Source of the DNA: Pseudo-nitzschia pungens
Taxonomy: Eukaryota; Bacillariophyta; Bacillariophyceae; Bacillariales; Bacillariaceae
Length of the DNA: 64,000 nt
Direction of reading: 5' to 3'
NCBI GenBank assembly: GCA_037355855.1
Contig: CM074758.1
Coordinates: 2,205,001 to 2,269,000 of the forward strand
The position numbers and the translations under genes are program-made. Under the pieces are notes generated by a model. The model was not told the origin of the DNA and searched no databases. It saw only the letters and a list, made by a program, of their open reading frames with translations. This document shows, piece by piece, positions 43,157 through 53,834 of the stretch. Within the stretch, counting starts at the first letter, position 1, and every line of letters starts with the position of its first letter.

Positions 43157-44908
43157 ATGACCGTTCATGAAGAATATGGAAAGTCAAAAGCTGATTCACC
43201 GGATCTTTCAGTCCCATCAGCAACTGCTGCATCGTATTGTTCATCGCCCGAATCGGCCCAAGAAAATGATTCCGAAAACAGCTCTGTGCGACGAACGTTG
43301 TTCAAGATGAATAGCGAAGTTGAATCTCCTTTGGAAACAAATTCCAAAGCAGCCAGCACTGTTTCTTCTCCTAAAACCAGATTGGTTGGTCGAAAAATGG
43401 CTCATAGTCCGAGTGGGGAAAAAAATGGTGTCGTGGAAACTGGTTCGACGACTTCCTCCCAGACAACCGCAATTCCGGCTTGGAATCTAAGCATGAAAGA
43501 CGCTGCAGAAAAGAATGTAGAAGTGCCACTGAATCACTTTGTTTTGTCACGACCGATTCCACTGATGGCGCCACCACTTTCATTTTCATCGGATCGAACT
43601 CAAACCCCTTACTCATCATCGTCATCTTCATCTTCATGCGAGAGGTCACAACTATTGGAAGAAGGTGAATTGCAATGGATCGCGGATTCAACAGCATCAA
43701 ACTCAGCAGGAAAGGGAAAAGTGACTAACAATGAGTACGATGACGGCGAACCAGGACTTAAAAAGCAGCCACCAATAATCATGGAAGACCCACCTGAAGC
43801 ACCTACATCGTGTAATGCTGCGTTGAATCTGAAGCCAGTGCAACTTGCAGAAATGTTTCTCGCATTTGGTCAGTCAGCACGCCAGCGTTACCAGGGCTCC
43901 GAACAAACAAATGTAACTTCCCCCGAAAATCCGTCACCTATCAAAGTCGTTGATTCAATGACTGACGAGGATGTGATTGGGTCACCACCGCCACTCATGA
44001 AGTATAATTATCTGAGTGACAGCAGCAACGGGAGTAATAGAAGTCAACGAGGAAGTGAGCTATCCAGAGTCCGATCGTTAGAACGAGAATTAGAGGTCTT
44101 GAGAACCAATAGTCATCGTGATGCTCTGATAATTTTAAATCTCAAGCAGGCAATAGATGCTCAAAAAGAATTAAATTCCTTGAAAGAGGTCGAAATAACG
44201 GACAAGCAAACCGACATTCAACTTTCGGAAGAGCGGATCAAAACCCTTGAAAAGGAACAAGAGGATTTTGTTGAAAGAGAAACCGATCTCGTTGAAACGA
44301 TTGAGATTCTAAAGAACGAGTTGGATAAGCTGACGTCATTGAAGTCGGTACCATCTGACGAACTCGATCATCTGAAGTTGGAGTCGGTAACTGAAAGAGG
44401 AAGTGAAAACGTTGTAATGGATACGGCACTAGAATCCTTTCAGGTCAAAGACCGGTATGATCGAATCGCGGAACTTGAAACTGCTCTGAAGGAAAAAGAG
44501 AAAGAGAATGATGACTTGGCGAGTAAGATCGATTGGCTCAACCGTCAACAACAGAGAGATGCGATGAAAAATGAAAACGATCCAGTTACCACTGCAACCG
44601 ACCCTCCGAAAACGGAAGCTTTGCGTTCTTCGGAAGTAGAATGTCTCCTCAAGGACATCATGAAGCGATTGGAAGTCGTGGAAAATGGAAAGAACGGAGA
44701 AATATCAGCAAACGTGATGGAAGAAGCAAAAACTGTTCACAAAGCTCGAAGTATTGAGTCGGAACACAATGGTGTCGAAGTAAACTTCTCAAAAGATAAA
44801 CATGCGATTGAAACCATGTCAGTAAAGGGGGAGCGAGGTCGTGGAACTGAGTTGGACAACGGAGCGAACTGGTGCTGTGATTGGAGCAGTTTAATGACTG
44901 GAGAATAA
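43157..44908 (+). CDS. Ser-rich coiled-coil protein, function unknown
   Basis: 583 aa, single exon, ATG at 43157. Residues 1-290 are Ser/Thr/Pro-rich and predicted disordered, with SSSSSSS and many phosphorylatable Ser-Pro sites. Residues about 300-400 form a clear coiled coil (LSRVRSLERELEVLRTN..., KQAIDAQKELNSLKEVE, RIKTLEKEQEDFVERETDLV), with a second segment at about 435-475 (RIAELETALKEKEKENDDLA). The C-terminus is charged and ends NWCCDWSSLMTGE. No enzymatic motif. Likely a structural or cytoskeletal adaptor, but that is inference from composition only. Its stop is 94 bases from the NEMF stop, convergent. Confidence 0.6.
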   Translation: MTVHEEYGKSKADSPDLSVPSATAASYCSSPESAQENDSENSSVRRTLFKMNSEVESPLETNSKAASTVSSPKTRLVGRKMAHSPSGEKNGVVETGSTTSSQTTAIPAWNLSMKDAAEKNVEVPLNHFVLSRPIPLMAPPLSFSSDRTQTPYSSSSSSSSCERSQLLEEGELQWIADSTASNSAGKGKVTNNEYDDGEPGLKKQPPIIMEDPPEAPTSCNAALNLKPVQLAEMFLAFGQSARQRYQGSEQTNVTSPENPSPIKVVDSMTDEDVIGSPPPLMKYNYLSDSSNGSNRSQRGSELSRVRSLERELEVLRTNSHRDALIILNLKQAIDAQKELNSLKEVEITDKQTDIQLSEERIKTLEKEQEDFVERETDLVETIEILKNELDKLTSLKSVPSDELDHLKLESVTERGSENVVMDTALESFQVKDRYDRIAELETALKEKEKENDDLASKIDWLNRQQQRDAMKNENDPVTTATDPPKTEALRSSEVECLLKDIMKRLEVVENGKNGEISANVMEEAKTVHKARSIESEHNGVEVNFSKDKHAIETMSVKGERGRGTELDNGANWCCDWSSLMTGE

Positions 44909-45002
44909 CTACTGGGACGACAACAAATACGAACCAGGAGGAGTTGATCATCATGAGTCGTACAGAAGATCGAGATCTATTTTGATGTTTAAAATATTTG
45001 TA

Positions 45003-48000
45003 TCACTTCTTATTCCTTTTCGACGCTTTTGATTTTGCCTTCGATTTCTGTATTGCTTTGCTAGCACCAGCAGCGGATATCTTGACATCTCCACATATGG
45101 CTTGCACCCATTCGTTATCTGCTACTTTTTTGATGAGATCACAACTTCGATCATGTCCAGTTTTCGATTTTTCGTCTTTCAAGAACACTGCTATGCATTG
45201 TTTTGAAGCTTTGCCTCGCTTTAAATTACCAGGTGTCAGTTTTACTCTGTAAGCGTACTTCGACAACGACTGGTAAGGGGCACATACAGGTACAGCATAG
45301 AGGATCAAATCTTCCTTTTCAGGTTTGCCGGATAGCTTACTGAGCTCAGTTGTGTCGTCTACCGTATCTTCTAATTCAACATTACCATCAAGAACCCCTT
45401 CGTCAGCTAGAGTTTTTTTCCACGATTCTTCCTCTGCAATTTTCTCCGATTTATTCTTCCTTTTACCACTATTGTTGGCGTTTCCTTCGGGTCCTCTGCC
45501 GAGGCCTTCATGGCCGTGAATGCGAATGGTTCGGATAATTCCCGCAAGACTTGCAGAAAAGTTATCAATTCGACAACTTTCCTTCAAACTTAAGAGTCGA
45601 TTTGCGGCTGCAATCTTTTGCTCTTCTAATTCAAATGAGTTTAATTGTTCCAAGATATCTCCATCAAACTTATCCCATCGGATGATCGAATTCTCATCGG
45701 TATCTACAACAGTCACGCACTTCGCCAGCGAATCTCGGACTTGCTGCGGAAGTGTTAAAGCGATGGCAGCAGAGTCCTTCTTCAATATGGCAATAGTCTC
45801 CGCAGCGGCTTCTCTTCCTTTCACGCTAACCTCTGGTTCCTTTCTATGGTCTTCTTTCTCGGGCTTTTCTCCAGCATGCAACGCGATGAGTGCAAGCTCC
45901 CGATCTTCGTCGTCCTGATCTGCGTATTTCTTTGCCATACGCTTGAGTTTGGCTTTCTTTCCGCGCTTGTGGTTCACAGGTTTCGGAGCAGCTGATTTTG
46001 CATCTTTTGCCAACACTTTTGAGGCAGCTCTCTCCTCTTCTACGCGTTTCCGTTCCTCCTCAGCATCATAAGCTGCCTCGAGGGATCCATATTTCTTGAT
46101 GAGCTTCCGTTCTTTAACAGAAAGACCTTTCTTCTTCTTTTTTCGATGTATCGCGTTTTCGGTTTCTTTTGTATGATGATCTTTTTCGTCTGTTTGCATA
46201 TCCAAGATATCTGTTTCTGACAACTCCTTTGCCACATGTTCACAGGTTTCACTTCCTCCCAGAGGTAGAGTCTTCTTTGATGAATCTTCAGCGGTTTGCT
46301 GCTCGACTTGGTTCGCTGTTTCTATGTCATTCTCTTGCAATTCTATTGTCGTAGTGATCTTTTCATCAATTGTCCACTCGTTGGGTCCTGGCTCATCCCG
46401 GTAGGGTTCATCAGTTTCTGCTTCTTGTTGTTGGATCAGAGCAAAGTCTCGTCGTTCATCTTTGTGCCGAAGAATTGAGTCCTCGTCACCTAATTTGAAA
46501 AGAACAGCCAATCCCATTTCCAACTGCGATGGGGGGAGAGTGTTCCTTTTTCCACGAACCATGAAGGATCCTACCGTTAAATACTCCCCAGTCGGTGCTG
46601 TTTTGGATACCTGATGAGACTCAACCCACCAAGCGGATGTTACCATTCGAGATGACCACGCCGAAGATCGACATATTGTAAAACTCCCTGCTTCTTTGAG
46701 GGCTTGGCTCGAAAGTGGAATCGGAGATGTTTTCCCCGTCTTGGGATCACGTTGCCGTTTGGCACGCAAAACGCACGAGGCAGCTCCGTGAACATCGGCA
46801 TGGAGGTAGGCATCTCCTGGTCGCAGGTACCGCTTTACAATCTGCTCGTTTTGTTGGGCGTCGCGGCCACCAATGACGAGATAGTTGTCCGTTGTTATAA
46901 ACCAATTGAATTTCTCAAACCACATTGGTTTGCGTTTAGCTTGCAAACTGATGTGTTTGGTCCGACTCTGTGCTTCCAACATTTGTCGTTTGGCGGTTTC
47001 TTCTGCCGCTTCCAAGGCTTTTGCGTTGGCCTCTGTGGTCTTCTTTGACTTTTCCTTGCTCGCGCGGTATTTGGCAAACAGCGCTGTAGCGTTCCCATGC
47101 GCTGTGTCGTTCAATGACACCGTCACGGCTAGATATCGGGCATCGTCGTTTTCGTCACCATCGTCGTCGTAAATGGCATCCTCTCGAATGAGTCGCATCA
47201 CCATTTGGTCGTTCTCCAGATCGAGTTTGTGAATGAGTTTGGCCACGGGGTTATTGTTTTGCCGGGCTTCCAACTCCACCAAATCTTCCAATTGGTCCCA
47301 GTCCATTCCGCTATCAAGGGCCGAGTTGACAACCTGAAGGGCCTTTTCTACCATGTCTGCGTGTATTTCAACGAGTTGTGCTTCTTCGAGCAACGATTCC
47401 TGCTGTTCAATCAAGGAGGCGAAACGTTTTTCTTGATCGAGGCGAATCCTTTCGAGTCGTTGCTCGGCTTGGGTCTGTTGTTGTTCGGCTCGCAAGATGC
47501 GTTTCTGCAGATCCAGATGAGAAAAAAAGTTGTCGACCGCCAGATCGAAGTTGCGGTATTCCAAGCGTGGCATCGACTCGTGCTGTTTCAACAGATGGGG
47601 TTGGAATTCCAGCAAGATCTTGTCGTCAAAGGGGGTTGTCGGTTCGGAGGGAGGCGTCGCGGCCTTGTTGGTTTTGTTTTGGTAGAGAATGTATCCCTTG
47701 GATATATCGTTTTGGATTCCACCCAAGATGCGATCGCCCTCGGATTGCAAGACGGATTGGAGAGCTTTCCATTCCTCGCTGGTCTTCAAATCGTGAGGGT
47801 ACTTGCTTTGCTGTTTGGGATCGGCGGCGTCGATGCCTCCTGCCTTTGTTTCCCACAAGTCTGCACAGCGCAGGCAGTGCTCGATCAGAGATGGTCCGTA
47901 GTGCGAGACTCCCGAGGATGGCTTTGTCAGCAACATCCTCCAAGCAAAGTGACTGGTATTATTTTTGTTTTTGTTTTTCCCACCGCCTTTGGTCTTCTTT

Positions 48001-48860
48001 TTGGTTTCAGTCGAATCACCGCCATTCGACGCATCGATAGCTTGTGCCGCATCGGATCTTTCTTGCTCTTGGAGCTGATAGTTTTGAAACCATGCCAGTG
48101 GATCCGAAGCCGCTAGCAGGGTATCGTTCTCGTCCTTCGTTTCGGCGCTCTTCTCGTCGTTCCCATTGTCAGCGCCCGATGCGGTCAGGGTGGTTGCGTA
48201 CGTAACTGGATAAGCATGTCCCACCTTGACCTGGATGGTTTCGTTGCTCTCGACGATATCGCTACCTCCCTTCATTCCGTCGTTCGTGTTCTTCTTCTTG
48301 TCGTCGTCGGTCTTTTTGTTGTATTCGTGGCTTCGCAACAAGGACAAGATGGTATATTCGCTGTTTGTCAACACAAGATTTCCCCTCGCGTACAATTCCA
48401 ACATCAATGAATGTCGTTGAGCATCTCCGCTTCCGAAAACCAAATGGACGACGCGATCCATAGTTCCCAGTTGAGCGACTTGTTCCAGGCGCAGTCCCCG
48501 TAAGTGTTTTCGGAGCTTGGCGCAGAACTGCGACGGCATTCCCGGGTTCTCGTAGGGTTGGCTGCTGGTGTGAAAGCGGACTCCGGACTCCACCAGCAAG
48601 AGCATGTTGGAGGAAGCTATTTTTTGGTCGTAATAACGACCGTTGCCGTCGCCCTTTTCGTCGTTGCCGTTGCCGTTGTCATTGTCATCTTTCGGTCCGA
48701 ATCCGTCGTTCGAAGACGTGAGTTTGTCCATCTTGAAGATGTAGGTATCGTTGTTGGGACCATTGTAAATATTGATGACGCGTCTTCCGAGCGCCACTCG
48801 GTTCCAATGGGCGACCATCGCAGCGACGTCGAGGCCGTCGAATCGGACTTTGGATTTCAT
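45003..48860 (-). CDS. NEMF: NEMF/Rqc2 (Tae2), ribosome quality-control NFACT protein
   Basis: 1285 aa, single exon, ATG at 48860. The NFACT-N domain starts at MKSKVRFDGLDVAAMVAHWN. It includes MLLVESGVRFH, FCAKLRKHLRGLRL and MDRVVHLVFGSG; the Asp-Arg pair there matches the pair needed for C-terminal tailing in yeast Rqc2. A coiled-coil middle section (RILRAEQQQTQAEQRLERI) follows. The NFACT-R domain gives KPMWFEKFNWFITTDNYLVI, GGRDAQQNEQIVKRYL, GDAYLHADVHGAASCVLR, GSFMVRGKRN and PPSQLEMGLAVLFKLGD. NFACT-C is at the end, with VPVCAPYQSLSKYAYRVKL and a Lys-rich tail. The protein binds 60S subunits with stalled nascent chains and recruits the E3 ligase listerin. It is longer than human NEMF (about 1076 aa), with inserts in the NFACT-N region and acidic linker. 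Confidence 0.95.
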   Translation of the reverse strand: MKSKVRFDGLDVAAMVAHWNRVALGRRVINIYNGPNNDTYIFKMDKLTSSNDGFGPKDDNDNGNGNDEKGDGNGRYYDQKIASSNMLLLVESGVRFHTSSQPYENPGMPSQFCAKLRKHLRGLRLEQVAQLGTMDRVVHLVFGSGDAQRHSLMLELYARGNLVLTNSEYTILSLLRSHEYNKKTDDDKKKNTNDGMKGGSDIVESNETIQVKVGHAYPVTYATTLTASGADNGNDEKSAETKDENDTLLAASDPLAWFQNYQLQEQERSDAAQAIDASNGGDSTETKKKTKGGGKNKNKNNTSHFAWRMLLTKPSSGVSHYGPSLIEHCLRCADLWETKAGGIDAADPKQQSKYPHDLKTSEEWKALQSVLQSEGDRILGGIQNDISKGYILYQNKTNKAATPPSEPTTPFDDKILLEFQPHLLKQHESMPRLEYRNFDLAVDNFFSHLDLQKRILRAEQQQTQAEQRLERIRLDQEKRFASLIEQQESLLEEAQLVEIHADMVEKALQVVNSALDSGMDWDQLEDLVELEARQNNNPVAKLIHKLDLENDQMVMRLIREDAIYDDDGDENDDARYLAVTVSLNDTAHGNATALFAKYRASKEKSKKTTEANAKALEAAEETAKRQMLEAQSRTKHISLQAKRKPMWFEKFNWFITTDNYLVIGGRDAQQNEQIVKRYLRPGDAYLHADVHGAASCVLRAKRQRDPKTGKTSPIPLSSQALKEAGSFTICRSSAWSSRMVTSAWWVESHQVSKTAPTGEYLTVGSFMVRGKRNTLPPSQLEMGLAVLFKLGDEDSILRHKDERRDFALIQQQEAETDEPYRDEPGPNEWTIDEKITTTIELQENDIETANQVEQQTAEDSSKKTLPLGGSETCEHVAKELSETDILDMQTDEKDHHTKETENAIHRKKKKKGLSVKERKLIKKYGSLEAAYDAEEERKRVEEERAASKVLAKDAKSAAPKPVNHKRGKKAKLKRMAKKYADQDDEDRELALIALHAGEKPEKEDHRKEPEVSVKGREAAAETIAILKKDSAAIALTLPQQVRDSLAKCVTVVDTDENSIIRWDKFDGDILEQLNSFELEEQKIAAANRLLSLKESCRIDNFSASLAGIIRTIRIHGHEGLGRGPEGNANNSGKRKNKSEKIAEEESWKKTLADEGVLDGNVELEDTVDDTTELSKLSGKPEKEDLILYAVPVCAPYQSLSKYAYRVKLTPGNLKRGKASKQCIAVFLKDEKSKTGHDRSCDLIKKVADNEWVQAICGDVKISAAGASKAIQKSKAKSKASKRNKK

Positions 48861-50632
48861 CGTTCTCGAAAGGTCGTGTTCTTATCGTCGTTGTCGTTGT
48901 AGTTGTGGTTGTTGTTGTCGTCGTCGTCGTCGGAACGGTTGATTTTTCGATTCTTAGCGCCTAATTGCGTTCACTGAGTTTGAATTCGTTGTGCCGCGGA
49001 TGACTTTGCACAGGAAGAGACCAAGCGAGGTTCGATGATGTGACTAGCTCAGTCGAACGATTACGGTAAATCGAGAAGTCTAGAGGTGAGAGATGAGATG
49101 TGAGACGTGAGACGTGAGGCGTGAGGCGTGAGATCAGAGATGACGGGTGATGCATTTTGATTCAACCGATTGAGATTTAGTCAGGGTTTGGAAAAGAGTC
49201 AGTCCATCCGTTTTAGTGCCAAGATCTTACGGTGTACCGGTAAACCTTACGTGGTAAACCTTAATTACTTGTAATACTGTAAACCTTACGACAAGGTTTA
49301 GTACTGTGAAAAAAAATCATACCGTTCCGGTAAGTCTTACCCGGTAAGTTACCGTTACGGATCCGCACCTTCACTTCGTTGGCACAATACGGTACATATT
49401 ATATTATACTATACATATTGTACATACGATACATACAAACAGTTTTGAATCCCGTGCTCAACGTCATTCACGAAGTGATTTGAGATTTGGTTGGTTCTGG
49501 GTCATGACCTAGCATGGACTAGTAATTATCTTACCTTACGAAGTACGACGTAAACCTTACGGTAACTCGTAATTTATTACTAGTCTTCAAATAGGAAATA
49601 CTCGTACGATAAGTTACCGGTGTAAGTTAACTTCGTAACCTTACTTCGTACTTAGTACTTTGTAATGAGTCTTCTTCCATCATTTCGTTTTAGGGTCAAG
49701 AAGTTTTGTTTTTGTTAATTTTGATTCAGACCCTGTTTTTACATCATTGTTGCGTGGTGCCAGAGGGTGATTCTAATTTTTTTGTGCTGTTTCAGACCAA
49801 GCAAGAAGAGGTTCACTTGATTGTGGCTTCAGGGATCCAGAAAGATTCTGGCCATAAATTCACCAGGTACGGTACCGCAAGACTTTCATTTCGATTGCTG
49901 GTGGAGAAGAAATACTAGTAGTACTACTACTAGTACTAGTAGTACTACCGGTAAAACTATCAATCACCAAGCAACATCAACAAGATGTACCAAAACTTGT
50001 TATGTTCAAAAGAGTTCATGCTGTAGAAGTCTTAGAGGAATATATCCAAGGCAAAAGCCTACCTCACTTGGTACCTGGAACAGATCACCCAACACAAGCC
50101 CGCGAACCAAATCCAACGCCCCCCAATGATGGGCGTTTCCAATACAATTCCAGTACAGCAGACAAGAAAAACAAAATCAAAAAGACTCCCTTCGGCAACC
50201 TTGACAAGTAATGAAGTGCAAATCTATGTAGGTAAATTGATTTGTGAATCTGGACCTTTGAGTATTCATACAGTACACAGTGCTGCTAAATGTATGTGCA
50301 TACGTTCGTCCATCTGCGCTGCTTTGCAAATGATTTTGATGCTAGGAAAATCTGACTTTCGATTTCATAACAACTCTAGAACAGGAATGAATAGTGCGAA
50401 CTTAGAAGAGAGACGTTCGAATTGGTTTTCAATGACCAGTTGGAAAGCGGAATGGGTACAAACCCTCCAATCGTGGTAAGTTCTGGTATGGGCACTATCA
50501 ACAGAACGCAGGTTGTAGAACCACTCCGTTGATATCGCTATCGCCCATCACAGAAAACAAAGAACTAGGCATCGAATCAGCTAAAGTTGTACTGTACACG
50601 TAGTGAACAACGACAAGAAGACTCTTTTCTAT
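48861..50632. other. Long intergenic region with dense GTAAGGTTAC-type words
   Basis: About 1.77 kb between the NEMF start and the cyclin stop. A TGAGANGTGAG-type array lies at about 49085-49132. Between 49220 and 49660 there are many GGTAAACCTTACG/GTAACCTTAC words, with one exact copy at 49635-49644. An ACT/AGT trinucleotide tract sits at 49914-49947. Open frames at 49706-50479 on plus are short, overlap one another in different frames, and have no domain. Confidence 0.5.
49085..49132. repeat. Short TGAGACG-type tandem repeat
   Basis: Seven-base units (GTGAGAC, GTGAGGC, GTGAGAT) repeat about six times upstream of the NEMF start. Confidence 0.8.
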
Positions 50633-51715
50633 CTATTTTCTCGTCCCTGACTTTTTCATGACCGAAGTTGGGCTTTTGTGTTTTGTCGACGGGAGCGGGG
50701 AAGTCTTTTCTCGTTCTTCTTCTTCGTCGTCATCGTCGTCATCGTCGTAACTACTTGTTTCATAATCACTTTCGGAAGATGAATCGTCGCTTTCTACGTC
50801 GTCGCCGTAATCTTCGTCCGAAATTTCGACACTAATGTTGGCGTCGTCATCGGTGTTTTCTACCATGTTTTCGTATTTTCGAGCATCGTTCTCGTCGAGC
50901 AAGCTATATATGATGGTACTCAACCGTATTTGGATTTTTTCAACCTCGTCCAAATCAATATTCGTGTACCAGTCTATTTTCCTTATCAATAGATGTTGAA
51001 TGCGTTCTGGTAGGAGGGCTTTGTCCATTCCTTCCATTGCATTTAACAGAGCGGCCATGCCTACGACCGACGGCTTGGATTGGACAAAGGAGTGATCGGC
51101 AATGCCTAGTTCCGTCTGAAAGCGGGCGTAGTCGAAGATCGCTTCAACCACGGATGGTGGTACGATGTCGGGGAGAAAAGCTAAATAGTGCAAAACAAAG
51201 GCCAATGGAGTTGGACCGCTCACTCTCCAATCAATCGCCTCCAGAATACTCTGTTCCATTGTGGCAAATTCCATTTCTGTGTAACACCCTCGACTGAGAT
51301 CTGCTAACAGCGACGTTTCCATCTCCAGAGGTTCGTGTAATTTGATCGCAATGTAGAGGCACGTCATTGCCACCAATTGATATTCTTTGCGGTCTCCGAG
51401 TGCCTTCTTTCCCTTGCTTGAGCACATGTATCGGTCCAAATATGACATGCCTATCCCCACCGTTTCCCGACGAAACTTGCAAAAATCAACGACCTGGTAG
51501 CACCATTCACACATCTTAACCCGACAATCTTCATCCACCGGTTTTGCGACCTTTTTCCGTATGGACTCGTTGGCTGCTAAATAATCGAAACAACTGTACT
51601 CGTTTTCTTCCTGGAAGAACATGATCGATAGTCTGTCTGGCACGTCATCCTTTACGTGGGCCGGAAGAATGGCGTATTCGATTGCAGTAGTTTCGAGACT
51701 CAAAGTTTTGACCAT
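50633..51715 (-). CDS. Diatom-type cyclin (dsCYC-like)
   Basis: 360 aa, single exon, ATG at 51715. A cyclin box occupies residues about 55-180: VDEDCRVKMCEWCYQVVDFC, RRETVGIGMSYLDRYM, YQLVAMTCLYIAIKLHEP and LEAIDWRVSGPTPLAFVLHY. The MxEWCYQVVDF start, in place of the usual MRxxLVDWL, is the pattern of the large diatom cyclin expansion, several members of which respond to nutrients or light at G1. The second cyclin fold is weak (RFQTELGIADHSFV...GMAALLNAM). The C-terminus is a long acidic tract encoded by GAC/GAT repeats, with a basic end. No destruction box is obvious at the N-terminus. Which CDK it binds is not visible. Confidence 0.85.
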   Translation of the reverse strand: MVKTLSLETTAIEYAILPAHVKDDVPDRLSIMFFQEENEYSCFDYLAANESIRKKVAKPVDEDCRVKMCEWCYQVVDFCKFRRETVGIGMSYLDRYMCSSKGKKALGDRKEYQLVAMTCLYIAIKLHEPLEMETSLLADLSRGCYTEMEFATMEQSILEAIDWRVSGPTPLAFVLHYLAFLPDIVPPSVVEAIFDYARFQTELGIADHSFVQSKPSVVGMAALLNAMEGMDKALLPERIQHLLIRKIDWYTNIDLDEVEKIQIRLSTIIYSLLDENDARKYENMVENTDDDANISVEISDEDYGDDVESDDSSSESDYETSSYDDDDDDDEEEEREKTSPLPSTKHKSPTSVMKKSGTRK

Positions 51716-52911
51716 TATCTCTATATCTCTATTTTCTCTTTTGAATGCGTTTTGACACTTGTCTCAGTTTTGATTTGTTGCTCCGCGGTATTATACAATC
51801 GAGGCAAGATGCAAAATAAAGTAAGCCTTACTTGTACCTATTGTCTGCTTCGTACGGTAACTTTGCATGAAGCAATCCATAGAACGTTTTGACAAGTTTG
51901 TCATACTCGTAACTGGTACGTACCAGGTAAACATACCGTCATCTGAAGCTTCCGATAATTTTAACTTCAAACAGATGAGAAGTTGTAACCTTACGGTAAG
52001 TAATCGTATTTTTACTGCACAATTTTACTATGACTTTTTTGAGAAAGAGTGTAGTTCTCTTTGGGCCTTTCCTTGCGAACTCAGAATGACTGTTTTTGTG
52101 ATAAGAAAATGAAAGTCCATTAACCCTCATGTGTTCGTTTTTTAAATGCAATGACTGACTCTCGTAGAGGGCTATTCAAATTGTTCATCTCGGCGTGTTT
52201 TTTCTTCGGAGACAACAACGGCATTCGTTGTTGTTTTGAAGTGAAATAGCACAAGTACGTAAGGTTAAGGTTACCGTTACTAACGAGCTGAATGATTGAT
52301 TCTGATGACATCATAATAGTACGAACTACGTAGTACTAGTTTTCGAACGTACTAGATACACCATCGGGACAATAAGAATAGTACCACGGTGCACCAATAA
52401 TAACAATTCTGTGATTGAACTTCGCACATCATACGATACTAAGCTGATGTGCTTTGTAATGACACAACTTTGTATTTCATTGAGTTGCGATTGTTGAGAA
52501 AAAGAAAATTGAAGAGTGTCACGGAAGAAGCGAACTTGAGCTACTAGTAGTACAAGTAGTAGTAGAACTTCTTGTGCTATTCTTGCTGATTGCAAAGACG
52601 AAAGGTGCAGTCGTAATTGCAACAGAATTCTTCGAGCCTTGTGAAATACTGTAGTACTTCTTCTTGGTCCTACTGCTAATGTAAGATCATACTGAAATAA
52701 AGGTAATCTTACGGTAGGAAACATCTTGTTCTCTCGTCTAAGGGAGAGGCATAGCGTAAGGTTACTGTGCTACCACTATCGTACTTTCCTCACGGCTCAA
52801 CGCTCAGGAGAAGCAACTACTAGAAAGCACTGAATTGTGACGGGTTCTAGTACCTACTTGTACCTCGTATCTACTACTACAATGTACCTGCAGTTCGTGT
52901 TCGCTAAAAAT

Positions 52912-53356
52912 GCGTAAGTCCATATGAGCGATTCCCGGAATTACATATCGGAGTATTACATATTAGCATTCCCGGAATTCCAGAACACATATAAAAATTG
53001 TGCAGAACTAGATCCGCCTCGACGGATGAGGCCTATTTTGGAATTTGGAATCTTGTCGAAAGATACAAAAATTGTCTATTAAATGCCAACCGGCGCATCT
53101 ACTTATTTTTTTGTGCGCGTCGTGACACATGTTTGATTAAAGCTTACACGTGTCGACATTGAAATTTTTGATTTTTAGATTCCATCTAGTTTTATGTACG
53201 CTCGTAGTCGGACAGACAGACGGCACTACAAGGTTATATGTACGTTTGGATCAGATATACGAGTCTGGTTATTACGAAATAATGATACTTTACATAAGAT
53301 ATGAACGCCTATAAACGTACTATGTAATTCCGGGAATCGGTCATTGTTAGTTACGC
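52912..53356. mobile_element. MITE-like element with terminal inverted repeats
   Basis: A 24-base sequence beginning ATGAGCGATTCCCGGAATTA at 52924-52947 recurs inverted at 53321-53344 with one mismatch (G versus C at position 5). The repeat extends outward imperfectly to GCGTAA at 52912 and TTACGC ending at 53356, giving total arms of about 36 bases. The interior, about 370 bases, has no open frame that fits a transposase. A partial third copy of the core (GCATTCCCGGAATTCC) sits just inside the left arm at about 52966. No clear target-site duplication was found. A non-autonomous DNA element is the likely reading; the transposon superfamily cannot be assigned from this. Confidence 0.7.
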
Positions 53357-53500
53357 GTATCGATACTTTCATTATTAAAGTATTTATTATCGCTACATTC
53401 AAACATTTATGTCAGATAACGCAGCAGTAGTACTAGTACTTGTACAGTCATGAGAAGGCAGTACGAGTACCAGTATGACTACATGTACGTAAGTAAGGTT

Positions 53501-53525
53501 ACGGTATGTTGTTCATACCGTAATT
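53501..53525. repeat. Short perfect hairpin TTACGGTATG/CATACCGTAA
   Basis: Perfect 10-bp inverted repeat with a 5-base loop. It overlaps a GTAAGGTTAC word and may be one form of the same intergenic word family. Confidence 0.75.
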
Positions 53526-53834
53526 CAGACTTCATTTCTCGTCCTTGAACCGATCAAATGTTCTGGAGAACATCGATTGTATCGAGAAAAGAACTTCCAG
53601 TAATTACCTCGTAAGGTTACCTGTATTTGTGATGTTGTACAGAACCTGAAACCTTGTCGACGGTCGCATTTTAATATTACTATTGCTACTGCTTCGTAGT
53701 ATTATTCATTCAGATACTGCTCTGTCAACACATTTCGTCACCCATTTGCTCAAACTATCAATCACCGTGATCCCGAGCTATCAAATCAACCAGTCCCAGT
53801 ACGCGTTCCAGTATCAATACAGACAATTGCCAAC

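Larger units (their letters stand above)
51716..53834. other. Long intergenic region hosting a terminal-inverted-repeat element
   Basis: 2.1 kb between divergent genes. Apart from the inverted-repeat element (52912-53356) it contains exact GTAAGGTTAC words at 51985, 52756, 53495 and 53611, and a 10-bp-arm hairpin at 53501-53525. Short open frames carry no recognised domain. Confidence 0.55.

Noticed and set aside
44880..45000. Protein-like stretch (NNYWDDNKYEPGGVDHHESY) in another frame after the stop of the 43.2-kb coiled-coil gene
   Set aside because: It could be a fourth frame break, but there is no homopolymer at the junction and the stretch runs into the NEMF 3' end. Not strong enough to report as a finding.
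50002..50479. Short plus-strand frames downstream of the trinucleotide tract
   Set aside because: Two overlapping frames of 69 and 117 codons, no domain, non-overlapping composition; insufficient support for a gene or a transposon relic.
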